DNA from: Ottelia alismoides
Lineage: Eukaryota > Streptophyta > Magnoliopsida > Alismatales > Hydrocharitaceae
Reading direction: 5' to 3'
DNA length: 64,000 bases
NCBI GenBank assembly: GCA_037367405.1
Contig: JAZKJV010006941.1
Coordinates: forward strand, 186,001-250,000
Notes under the pieces: model-generated
Told to the model about the DNA's origin: nothing
What the model saw: only the letters and a program-made list of their open reading frames with translations
Database searches by the model: none
Translations under genes and position numbers: made by a program
Part shown: piece by piece, positions 11,360 through 23,800 of the stretch
How the letters are laid out: each line of letters begins with the position of its first letter
Position numbering within the stretch: the first letter of the stretch is position 1

Positions 11360-12915
11360 ATTTATTGGATACATCCAAATATTTATTCTTGTGCAGCGGA
11401 CCTGCATCAAGAGGTTAGCTAGGAATAAATCTTTAGAGAAAGATTACCCTTTCTTTTTTTAGACTGGAGATAATTCTTGAATCGCACATTACAATATCCA
11501 TTGTGTCCATGATTTAACTCTTTAGACTACAATTATGCGTCAACTTCTATAATCTAATTATTTAGATCAACAACTGTATAATATCGAGATGGTCATGTTA
11601 CATTAATCTGATTGTACTAAGCGACCTTTATAAGTGCAAACGCAACAACTTTTATTGCACTAATAGATCACCAAGTACTTACATGTGCAACATTTATACC
11701 TACCCCTTAATCACCTATACTCATGTGAATACTACTCCAAGTGATTATTAATGCACAAACACTTGGACTTTTTTAAATTCCCTAGAATATCTTCCTCCTT
11801 GGAAGTCTTGAATGCTTTGCTTTTGTTCTTCAACATGAGAACCCAAACCATCGCGTAGCAGTCATAATATATAAGAAATACTTGGCATCTTCTAAATATG
11901 AAATATGAGAGTAGCAGCAACAATCATCATGGATGTAATCAAGTGTCTCCTCAAATATGTGAATTGCTTCTCGTAATATTTTTCAAGCATATAATGCTAG
12001 TAGAACTCCAATTTGGATCCATTAAGATATCAAAGAAGACATCTCCGACTGAGGATATATGTCCTCTCATGAATTATATGTCCTAGTCACATGTACTACA
12101 TTATTGATTTGGATTTTAACTTAAGATATAACATCAACAATACTAGTAAATATAGAGGCCTACATAACATAAAAGGGATCCTTTTTTTATACTCTAGATG
12201 ATGATTGCCACTTCATGCATTTTAATTTTTACATAATAGCTAATCATTTTGCATGACAAGTGACAAGTTCTTCTCCTTGACGTCGTTTCCACCGTTTATA
12301 TTCTCGTAGGTAGAAAACCAATTTATGTGAAGTATCACATGATAGAGACAACCACGATAAAATGAATATTTCCTTAGAATAGATTTTTAAAGGTGATATG
12401 TATGAAATTATCATTTGGATCATATCCTCCTCAAACCATTGCGACAATCATTGGGTTTCCTTTCAGGTGCTTCATACATCTTCCCGAATAACCTTATTTG
12501 ATTTTGATTTAGATTTTTCCTTCTTATGAATATCTTCCCTATCATACAATTGTTATGTGAATAGATAATCCATATCATCCCTCATGTTAACCGTCGAATC
12601 AAATTAAGCAAGTGATATCTGGCGGAAGAAGATTCTCAAATCCTAGAATACACTCAAAATCTCACCCATCGTACGCGACATGACACAAAAACATCTATAG
12701 GATTGAGGTTGCTTGTTGAACTAGTGTATGGGATTTAGTAACTCTCGATCCATGATAATTGTCAATAGTTGACAATTTGTCATCGTCATTGTCCATATAT
12801 CACTCTCCCATTCTTCTCATGCATCAAATTTTATGGAGTATTGCAGGACAAATATGTCATAGCATGTCTTAGAGCTAACATACAACGAGTTTTAGGGGCG
12901 TATCACCCGTTTAGG
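11360..12915. other. AT-rich sequence without a recognised gene
   Basis: No family motif was seen on either strand. The minus-strand frames at 11732-11923 and 12244-12447 are short and lack recognisable domains. The region could include further decayed copia gag, but no zinc knuckle or protease motif is legible. Confidence 0.4.
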
Positions 12916-13570
12916 TAGGGGGTGTCAAGACAGCTTGGGCTCAATGAGGTTGACTCGGAGTCAATTCGATAAGAACTCGTGAGTTAGGCTCGAAAGCTAT
13001 CGAGTCTCCGAGTCGGAAAATGATTCATTAGTATTGACGAGCTAAGTATGAGTTGAGGCTTGCTCAACTTGCTAACTCGATTCGATAATTCGTTTTGATT
13101 TTATCAGTTTTTATACACAATTTCTTAAATGTTTGCATATATGATGTATGAATATATGAGGAAACAATGCATATTTGGAGTTGTGTGATGTTTTAACATT
13201 CTCTCTCTTAATTCCTAACTTCTCTTCAATTTTCAAATCTATATATACAATTATAAATATGATTACAAAAACAAGAAAAGGTATAAAAGCTATAAGGATC
13301 AAACCTATCTTTCCCCTGCATGCGGCGTTATTGCTCCTCCTCTCCCATCTCCTCCATCATCTCCCACTGGGCTTCTCCTTCGTGCACGTGCAACACAATT
13401 GCTTCCAGCTGCCAATGCAACTCAATAACATTTGACTTCTTCTTCGTGCACTTGATTGAGCATTCTAAGGCTCGAAGCTTATCAAGTCCGAACTCAAGTC
13501 CCAGTTTTGTTATCGAGTTTGAGTTTGAATCAGGGTTGACTAGACTCGTTCAACTCGATAGAAACCCCTA
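12916..13570. mobile_element. hAT-like MITE with GACTCGA/CTCGAGT-rich ends
   Basis: The outer ends read TAGGGGGTGTC on the left and, on the opposite strand, TAGGGGTTTCTATCGAG on the right. The flanking octamers CGTTTAGG (12908-12915) and CATTTAAG (13571-13578) match at six of eight positions, which would be a decayed 8-bp target duplication. Both subterminal regions are rich in words such as AACTCGATT, GAGTTTGAG and GGCTCGAAG, a frequent layout in plant hAT MITEs. It has no transposase. Confidence 0.55.
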
Positions 13571-14843
13571 CATTTAAGTCATTTTGGTGGCATATTTTCA
13601 GGACCAAGATCACCACCTTCTCCTTCCTCATCACCCACGAGTGTCATCACCGTCGCCACCACATTTTAGCACCACGTAGTTGTCACATTGCTACAACTTC
13701 GCGCTTACCACTCACGCACCACTGTTGCACATCCCCGTATCATGATTAAGAATATTATAATTCTAATATATTAGAGTTGGATTTCATGGATATCTTTTAA
13801 GGAGATTTGATAGGAATATGATCAATTCTCGTGAGAATCTTGATTGATGAAGATCGATTGAATCTTTATTGATCAAGATTGATTGAGATCTTCATTGATT
13901 GAGATCAATTGTGAAAACCAATTTAAGATTTTATTTGACTTTATAAAAGATATGACGGGTGGTGCATAACAAAACAATCACAAGAAAGACAACAATATAA
14001 TCTAAATTGAGAGAAAGAGAAGACAAGTGAAAAAAAGAGGAAACAAACAAAGTCATACTTGCTTTTCTTATACGATGGTCGCAAGAGGTGACCCGATTAC
14101 CGCAATATTGTGATGTCTTTTCTTCACATACTTGCGTTGGTGGTCGATCGTGCATCAACATTGCCAGTTCTATTTCCAAATATCCAAAGGTGATACTGAT
14201 TCGCATACCAGGATCCCGCACATCATCGCCACACGAATTGTGCTTTGTCACCACACCACTATCGTGCACCACCAGTGTGCGAACGCGAACCGCCACTAGT
14301 GCGCTGCACTCCATCATCACGCATTGGCCCATCGCATCGCCACATGGTCATCCCAACACTGCACACCATCATCGTTCCACCACACTCCATCACACTCCAT
14401 CTTCCCGCCATCAAAAAGAGCCAGGCATGCTGATGTGAAGTCACGTGCGATGCCATGTAGGAGGTCGTCTATATACGTATCTTATTTCAAATTGACGACA
14501 AGGTCTTACATGCAACCTCTTGGCAATGAAATCTTAGAAAAGATTAAATAGAGAAATCCTATATTAATCCATCACTATCCAATTTGACTCAACCCACTTC
14601 TTCGATCAAAACAAAACATGACTCGAATTTCCCGTCCTGCAATTGCGCGTTTTGTAATTTTCCAACCTACCAATTCAAAGCCGGTCTCGTCACCCCATCA
14701 CTTCCGGTCCCTGCTCGTTCAAAATGTTGGCTAATTCTTGTTCCCACTATCTCTGCCGGGTTCCCACCGGGGTAGAAAAGGAGGAGGCATCGAACTCCGA
14801 GCCAAAGGTCCGATCTTGCTGACCCGAAGCGACCGATTTCCTT
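13571..14843. promoter_or_regulatory. upstream region and presumed promoter/5' UTR of the PTI1-like kinase
   Basis: This gene-free stretch precedes the kinase start at 14844. From about 14590 base composition rises and the sequence becomes C- and G-rich, as expected of a 5' UTR. TATA-like ATATTAAT lies at about 14560. A simple repeat of GATTGA/GATCAA words occupies about 13830-13915, and a CA/TC-rich stretch about 14250-14420. The transcription start is not defined by sequence alone. Confidence 0.35.
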
Positions 14844-17800
14844 ATGGCTTACGGCTCCTCGATCTTCTGCTGTGTGAGGGGGTCGAAAAGGTACAAAGTC
14901 GTGATTTTGATTTTGTGGGTTCTTCTTCTTAGGTCCTGAGTTGGTGGAAAGGCGCCAGCTTTTTCGATTTTGGTTGTCTTTGGTGTGGTTTTTGTTAGTG
15001 CTTTGGGGTTTTGAGGGTTTCGCCTTCTTTTTCTAATGGCTTTGTGTTGGCAGCAAGGAGAAGGGGAAGAAGAAGGGGGAGAGTTGGAGGGTATTCTCGC
15101 TCAAGGAGCTACATTCTGCGACCAACAAGTTTAATTATGACAACAAGTTGGGGGAGGGTGGATTTGGGAGTGTTTATTGGGGTCAGCTCTGGGATGGATC
15201 ACAGGTAATGATCACCTGATGTTCTTACTTGTTAGTTTTGGCGACGTACGATGTACCTGCACATTTTCTTGTTGTGCTGCAAATACTTACTTGTTTGTGT
15301 TCTCTAAATAATGTTCAAGATGCACTCTGCAGAACTCGATAAATTCTGGCGTGTCTTAGGTTTGAGATGACGGCTTGTTGTTGTTGAGACATTGAAATTA
15401 TGTATGTAGATATGACTTGAAGAAATAATGCTGCATCTCTAGTTTGTAGTTAGAGATGAATACGGGAGGTATTGTGAGAAAGAGTAAAATTCGCATAGGC
15501 CATATGCCTCGAATCTTATTCGCCGCATACGGTGAATATTTTTATATTTAGTTAAGTATCGTGAGAAAGCTGTCTTTTCAAAAGGAGGCTTCCATTTGAG
15601 CCAAAATCTGCGATCCAAAGGTGCATGCACACAAGATCCAAATGTTCCATTTGAACAGGAAGCCGCCATTTGAAGAAGCGGCTTCAATGCACAGCATCAA
15701 AGCTGCCTTTTCAAAAGGTGGTTTTGGCTCAAATGGAAGCCACCTTTTAAAAAGGCGGCTTTCTCACAGTACTTAACTATATATAAAAATATTCACTGTA
15801 TGCGGCGAATAAGATTCGAGGCATATGGCATGTACGAATTTTCACTTGCAAGGGACGCTCTGGGGTTTATACGATTTATGAAACATTTATGTTCCTCTGA
15901 GATTGGTGGAGGGAGGGAGGAAGGGCTATACAAGGGTTAATTTTTATAACCTCACTTTGGCATATCTTAACACTGGAAATTCTATTTGGAACCCATTTCT
16001 TTGTCTTGTTAAAACTCCTTTGAATACTCTATTTCATATTTCGACAGTACTGTCTATATCTGAACAATCAATTGTTGCTGACCTCCTGTTAATATAAAAT
16101 CATGGTAGTTAAAAGTAAAGGATTATTAAAAAAACAATTACAATCCACCGCATCAAGAAAACAAAGATTTCATAGTTCATGACAGGCACGACTGTCCTCC
16201 ATTAGGGATGGGAATTGAAAGGGTTGGATTTTTTCTATGGAAAAAGTACACGCCCCTTAAAATAGGCCTACCTCATCATAAAAACTACTAAATAGGTGAG
16301 GTGGGAGTATACATAAGAATTATCTACCACGCACTAAGTGGACTTTAAGATATCTAATCATTTAACATTCGTAGTATGTTCTTCCATACGGGCAGATCTC
16401 GTCTATCTCTAACCACATTAATTTCTATGTCATTGACTCATTGGTGATGATTTCTTAGTTTCATCATTACTATTTTCTGCAATAAGGCATCAAAATGGAT
16501 TTACTGTGAAGTTTGTTTTTTAGTGCCCATCATACATAATGGTAACTTTGCTGATAGAGTTCATGGAATCTTTCATGCAATGTTCCTGTTAAAGATTATG
16601 ATGTCCACTTGATCTCGCAATGTTCCCGTTAAAGATTATGATTTGCACCTGTTCCCGTTTTAGTTTTCAATTCTTATTGCAGTTTGATGCACGTTGATAA
16701 GATTCTACATCTGCTTCCAGAACAAACTTGTTGTTTGTAGTGTAACTATGAACTATCATTATTTCCACTATCAATGTTCATCATCAGGAGTTGCATGTAG
16801 CTGGGGGATTTACGTTATGAATTTTCGGTTTGGTCCAGGACTTACAGACAAGTTTTTACTCCAATCAGACCTTCATCTCATGAACTATCCACTCTATTGC
16901 AGTTGCTCTCTCAACTTGGTCGAGTACTTTCATATGTTTGTCAAGTATAGCTGAAATGTGGGAGAATTAAAGTTGAGGCTAGGTTGCTGTACTTTAGGAG
17001 TTATATGATAAGTGATAACGTCCTTGAGTGGCGACCACTTTTACTTTAAGATTATTTTCCCATGCCACTGTTACTACTTTAGCATTAAGAAAGTGCCCTC
17101 AATGCTACTTCCACTGTTAGTTAGGAATACACTAGTACTCTTTTCTTGGAGTTCCTGCTTACAATTCTTTCTAAGGATTCCATCCCACATATACAAACTA
17201 CTTTGTGCTAGTATTTCCTAATATTAGTTTGAGCTTTGTACTTGATATAGATGAATTCCATTTGCAATTTGGGAATCCTGTAGAACTCTTATCCTTCGAG
17301 AAAAAAAAGCCTATAGAAGTCTTAGTTATACTTATGTATAGGATAATGAAATGCATGATTTGTTTGAGTCTACTTGTTCTTGGGGTTCCATATTTTTCAC
17401 ACAAGATACTCTATTCTTCACTGAAACTAATGTCTATGGAAAAATATTTGTCTCCTGGGCAAACTTTTTTCAACAAAGGGTTGGAGTCCTTGGCTACTCT
17501 CGGGTGATTGACCTCTGTAGCATGTCCGCCAGTCTTACTACATAATCAACCACACTATTGTAGTCCCTATCCTTCCACTCAAAACTATACTGAGCAAGAT
17601 GGAGATTGTTTCTTACCTTGTAGTACAAGTGGAGTGTTGATATGACTTGAATCCTAACCACTTGTTGGGCTGTTGATGTGGCTGATCTACGTCATGCCTT
17701 CTGATTGGCTGAGAGCTGCCGGATGGATTGCTGACATGTATGATCCATCTCCTGAATTCTGATTGGCTGAGAGTTGTTAGCCTGGATTGCTGACATGTCT

Positions 17801-20800
17801 GATCCATCTCCTGAATCCTGATTGGCTGAGAGCTGTTGGGATGGATTGCTGAATACAAATTGTATTCTTCTATTGCAGTATAAAAGGGACCCTAGGGCCA
17901 CCAGATACTGCAATCCTAATTATGATCATGTTTCTCATCCCATATTTGTACCTTGTCAGTACCTTATGTATTATCTTTTCTCCATATAGTGAAACCGATC
18001 CGCTGCCCAAGGACGTAGTCCATTTACTGGTGAACCTTGTAAATTTGTGTGTTTGTGTCTTGCTTGTTTGATCGTGTTTGTATGTTTGCTTCCGCGATTC
18101 GCAACAAACTGGTATTAGAGCTTCAGGTTCCGTCAGGATCATCCAGTAAGACGGTATCACACAATCTAAAGATAGAGATGTTCACGAGAAAGAATGGATT
18201 CAGTCTATGGCAGATCAAGATGCACACCCTTCTGAAGCAGCAGGGCATCTGGGCACGTTAGATCAGGAGCGGGCAAAGACACTCGGGCCCTCCGAGTTGA
18301 TGGTGCAGGAAGAAAAGGCGCACTCGACGATCATGCTGTGTTTGGCGAATGAGATTATTGCGGAGGTTGTCGATGAGGATTCCGTGGTCGGTCTGTGGTT
18401 GAGACTCGAAAGTCTATATATGACGAAGTCTCTGACCAACAAGTTGCTCTTGAAGCAACGTCTGTTCTCTCTGCATGCAGGAAGGTACATCTCTTAAAGA
18501 ACATCTATATCGCTTAAATACATTATTGATGGATTTAAGAAATGTAGATGTTAAGATTGAAGATGAGGATGTTGCCTTGATTTTATTTGTTTCTCTTCCA
18601 TTATCGTTTGAGAATTTTGTTCAATCATTTATTGTGGGAAGGGAATTAATAACCCTAAAAGAAGTTCGCGCGAGTTTGCATACGTATGAACTTCGGCATT
18701 TGGCGACTGGGATGCAGGACTATAACACTGTAGATTTGGTTATGACTCATGAGAAGGGTCATGCTGGCTACACGAAGAAGGGAAAATAGAGGTCCAAAAA
18801 TCACAATTCTAAGGACATCTGCAATCACTGTAAGGAATCTGGGCATTAGAAGAAAGACTGCCCACAGAAGGCCACAATTGCTGCAGTGGCTCAAGGAGGC
18901 AGAGATTCTGAAGATGATCATTTTGTTCTCATCATCACAGATCAGAAGACGGCAGATAACATATGGATTCTTGATTCAGGTTGTTCTTACCATATGACTC
19001 CCAATGAAGATTGGTTCTGCACCTATGAGAAGATAGATGGCGGAATCGTCGTCATGGGAAATGATGCAGCGTGTAAGATTATAGGGATTGACTCTGTGAA
19101 GATCAAGATGCATTATGAAGTCGTGAAGAAGGTGACAGAAGTATGTCATGTTCCTGATCTGAGGAAGAACTTGATATTCCTTGGAGTCTTGGACTCTAAA
19201 GGATACATGTACAATGCTGAAGGTGGAGTTATGCATGTTGCCAAAGTTGGGGCTGTTGTCATCAAGGGCAACAAGCAGAAGACCTTATATGTCTTACAAG
19301 GGTCTACAGTTCCTGGGAGAAAGTCCAAACACTGTTTGATCTTGCTCACTGTCCCCAATGAGGGGCTGGCAACGGCAAGGTAAAGCTCGATAAAGCTTCT
19401 CTAAGGAGAAATTTCAAGGTGGATATTATTTATAATTCCTTGATTCCTACTATATGAATTTCAAGTGGTGAAGTATAGTAGTGGTTAATTCTGTTATATG
19501 AGAATTCAACCCTGTTGGAGTCTACCAGTGGTTAATTCTGCTAGTGGAAAATTCAACTCATCGTGGAGTATATTAGTGGTTAATTCTGCTATATGAGAAT
19601 TCAACCCCGGTGGAGTCTAGCAGTGGTTGATTTTGTTAATGGAGAATTCAACTCATGATGGGGTATAGTAGTGGTTAATTCTATTATATAGGAATTCAAC
19701 CCCGGTGGAGTCTAGCAATGGTTAATTCTGCTGGTGGAGAATTCAACTCATAGTGGAGTAATAGATGCGGTTCAACCTGCTATATGAGGATTCAATTCAA
19801 GATGGAGATTGTTGATATGACTTGAATCCTAACCACTTGTTGGGTTGTTGATGTGGCTGATCTACGTCATGCCTTCTGATTGGCTGAGAGCTGCTGGATG
19901 GATTGCTGACATGTATGATCCATCTCCTGAATTCTGATTGGCTGAGAGCTGTTGGACTGGATTGCTGACATGTCTGATCCGTCTCCTGAATCTTGATTGG
20001 CTGAGAGCTCTTGGGTTGGATTGCTGACATGTCTGATCCATCTCATGAATCCTGATTGACTGAGAGCTATTGGGATGGATTGCTGAATAGAAATGGTATT
20101 CTTCTGTTGCAGTATAAAATGGACCTTAGGGCTACCAGATACCGCAATCCTAATTCTGATCATGTTTCTCATCCCATACATGTACCTTCTCAGTTCCATT
20201 TGTATTATATTTTCTCCATATAATGAAACCGATCGCCGCCGCCCAAGGACGTAGTCCATTTACGGATGAACTTTGTAAATCCTTGTATTTGCATCTTATT
20301 TGTTTGATCGTGTTTGTGTGTTTGCTTCCGCGATTCGCAACATGGAGCTTCTGAAGTCGGGCATTAGAGAGTGTTGAGAGTCATGTTACTAGAGCTGATA
20401 GCTTGTTTCCTTAAGAAGAAATACAAGAATATTTTGGGGAATGGATCCCCTGCTGTTGTTATAGGCACAACAGGGAATGATGTGATCACAGAGACCCTCT
20501 GATCATGATCATACGGTTCAGGTCATTCTCAAACTATCCTCCTCATGATTCCTATCATATCATCTGATCACTCCATTGAATGGTCTCCGTGGCCATAGCA
20601 TCCAACCTCTGCTGTTGTGGGTCAGAGCTGGTGGTTCAATCCCAAATACTTGTCCTTGTTGGGTTTCTTCCATGGAGTATGTGGTTCATTGTTGTCATAA
20701 ACTACAATTTTTTGTGATGGTTCTCGATTTACCAATCCACGTGCTTTTTCTTTCCTTCTTAGTTTCTACGCTTTATCCTTTTTACTTGTTATATTATTTT

Positions 20801-23800
20801 TTCTTCCACTAGTATCACCACTTTCCATTCTAATAGTTTTCCTCTTCGTCGTGGTAAAGGCCCACTTGTATTCCCTTTTTTAAATAATGCCGTTTTTGCA
20901 CTTTGATGAAGATTGGAATCAGCATTTATTACCTGCAATAAACATGTCAAAATAGGAGTGAAATGTGATTCTCATAATTACAGTACATTCCATATTAAAT
21001 CGCATATTACCTTTATATTTTTACTATTAAGATCTTGAATATGAACTATAAAATGTTGATAGAATCACCCATTTTTGTTGGCTAGAATAATAGAAAAAAC
21101 ACGTAGTATTATCACTTTAGGTGTGAATATTGTAAATTTAAACTTTATGGAGGATGCTGAGATGGTGATTTGTTGAATAGCTAATGGTGAGCTCAAACAC
21201 GATTTGGTGTCCAAACATTTGTTTGTAATTGATAGCTACTTTCACACATTCCCTTTACTATCTTTACATGTTAACGAAAAAATAACTTTTACATTATTAA
21301 TACTGAATCATTGCACTACCTATACAGAACAAGAACAGTATTCTCCTGTTATTTTATCCAGCGTGTTGCACCATATGAATTTTATCAATATAAAGCCTGG
21401 ACTTTAATGCAGTGGCAGACCCAGGATTTGATGATAAGTGGGGTATCCACGTAAATATAGTTTCATGTTTACATGTTTTTGCGATCAAGATAATGCTTTC
21501 AAACACATCTCATATTACCAGATATATTTCCAATACAACTATAAATTTTGATCAATAGAACTATTAAAAAGATCCCTACTTATTTTACATTTGGCCTCAT
21601 TAATTCTTCATATTTTTAAGCAATTCATATCCATGATCAACATAGCAAGAGAGAATATGGTAGGAAAAAGGTCTCTGTCTGTATTTATGATATACATGGA
21701 CTGCTGTAAGTTGTTCTAAAATAATGCATGTGGACAAACGGTGGTCCTCAAAGAAGTTATGTCCAGTGGGTTCATGGAATCTGCTGACCAGAAGATAAAT
21801 GTCAGTGTGTGGCAAAGAAAATGATGTCAATCGTTATTAAAAAGTGGCAGAAGCCTTTGGAGCAATAGTGAATGAGCATTAGGGAAGCACAATGAAGTTA
21901 TGGTGTAGTGGCTAGTGGTGATGGACAGCAATAACTGAACAACAACATCATGGGAGTTAGGAATCAGGATCTTCATGTAGCATACACTGGCGACTCTTAA
22001 TGCGGGGAGCTAAATGAAGTAACAGTTGAAATTAGAAATAATGAAGGGGAAAGGGTTAGGATAAAGCCCAATTTTCATTTAATATGGAGAGAAGTATGCC
22101 CGGGGGAATGCCTTTGATCCGTGCCATGCATGACCTTGGCTTTGATTGGTGTGAGGACATAATGCAACACATTTATAGAGGAGGGGGGCATGTGGCATCT
22201 CTAGGTCCAATGTGAGTCCGCCCATGCTTTGCCCATTGACATGAAATCGTGGTACCTCTCCATCCCCATACACCATGAAGTGACAGATCCCACATAGGCA
22301 ATAGTCTTTGAAAACATGTAATATACATATACTTACAACTCATAAAATATAAACTACTTTTACAATTATTATATCATATAGTCCTTGACTTAAGCAAATT
22401 AGATTTTCTTTAAAAGGAATAAATTTCTTTCAAATGATGTTGATAAAAATGTTTCAAAATGATGTTCGTAAACTGACAAGCTCATCACTACTTTATTGGC
22501 TTCAAATATATACATGTATCATCTGTGTGAATTTGTAGCACTGACTTTAATTTTGCTACTCCAATATATTTCCTTGGAAGTTACCTACCTGAATTGTATG
22601 TAATTTAGGCGTTGTGCAATCAATTATTAAAGGAGTTCTGTTGTGAAATCTCTGTGTGCTTGAAGAAAATATTGTTGGGAAACGTGAACGAGATGTCTAT
22701 TCCATAGCCCTAGGCTCTCTTATATAGGAGAGTAGCCTATGGGTAAACTACATAAAGAGAATAACAAGAAAATAAAATAGCAAAGAGACACAATAACTCA
22801 ATATGCGTCAACACTCCCCCTCAAGATGGAGCATAGATGTCAATCATGCTCAGCTTGGAAGCACACTTCTGAAATGGACCTCGTAACAATGCCTTGGTGA
22901 ATATATCTGCAGTCTGGTTCTCTGAAGTAACATGAGATTTGGCAATGGATCCTTTCTGAATCATATCACGTATGAAGTGACAATCCACCTCAATATGCTT
23001 GGTCCGTTCATGGAATGCAGGATTGTTTGCAATGAACAAAGCAGCCTGATTATCACACTCCAAGTTCATAGGAAGTGGTACATCTAAGCATAAATCTGTC
23101 AGCACCGCTTTCACCCACATCATCTCTGTAGTAGCCTGGGCCATAGCCCTATATTCGGATTCAACACTGGATCTAGCTACCACAGTTTGTTTCTTGCTCC
23201 TCCATGAGACTAGGGCATCTCCAACATAGACAGCATACCCTGAGGTGGATTTCCTATCCTTAGGACATCCTGCATAGTCTGCATCTACGCATGCTGAGAC
23301 AGAAATCCCCTTTCCTTTCTTGAATAGCAGACCTTTACCTGGAGAAGATTTGAGATATCTAAGTATCATGTGTATTGCATCCATATGCACCTGGCGTGGC
23401 TGCTCCATGAACTGGCTCACACGGCTCACTGCAAATAATATATCTGGCCTCGTGATCGTGGCATATAACAATTTGCCTACCAGTTCTCTGTATCTTCTCC
23501 TGTCAACCTCCTCTGTGTCATCATCATACAGCTTCATGCTAGGGTCCATTGGTGTCGTAGCAGGTCGACACCCTAGCATACCTGTCTCACTCAGTAGATC
23601 TGTGACATACTTCCTCTGTGACATGACTAATCCATACGGATTTCTGGCAAACTCCAGCCCCAGAAAATATCTAAGGACTCCCAGGTCCTTGGTGACAAAC
23701 TCGGTCCCCAGCCTTTCCTTTGCCTGCTTAATGCCCTGGTCATCATCACCTGTAATCAAGATATCGTCAACATAAACCATGATTACAACAATACCTCTTG

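Larger units (their letters stand above)
17635..20342 (+). mobile_element. internally deleted copia LTR element, gag-protease only (element B)
   Basis: Two LTRs (17635-18106 and 19810-20342) and a perfect 5-bp target duplication TGGAG (17630-17634, 20343-20347) define a complete insertion of 2.7 kb. After the 5' LTR there is a primer-binding site, a broken gag and the start of protease. Integrase, reverse transcriptase and RNase H are missing. It therefore depended on another element for movement. It lies in the same sense as the host kinase, in intron 2. A 47-bp tandem repeat precedes the 3' LTR. Confidence 0.92.

Noticed and set aside
13175..13577. Overlapping plus-strand frames of 85-86 codons
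   Set aside because: They lie inside the hAT-like MITE 12916-13570 and show no protein family features.
13931..14456. Frames of 62-133 codons on both strands upstream of the kinase
   Set aside because: His/Ser/Thr-rich products of a CA/TC-rich stretch, mutually overlapping on both strands; no splice link to the kinase.
20576..20812. Possible SINE or tRNA from GGTGGTTCAATCCC
   Set aside because: No A box at the right distance, no cloverleaf and no target duplication.
23320..23775. Plus-strand frame of 151 codons
   Set aside because: Antisense of the RT/RNase H part of element C; the same shadow recurs at 52291-52659 over element D.
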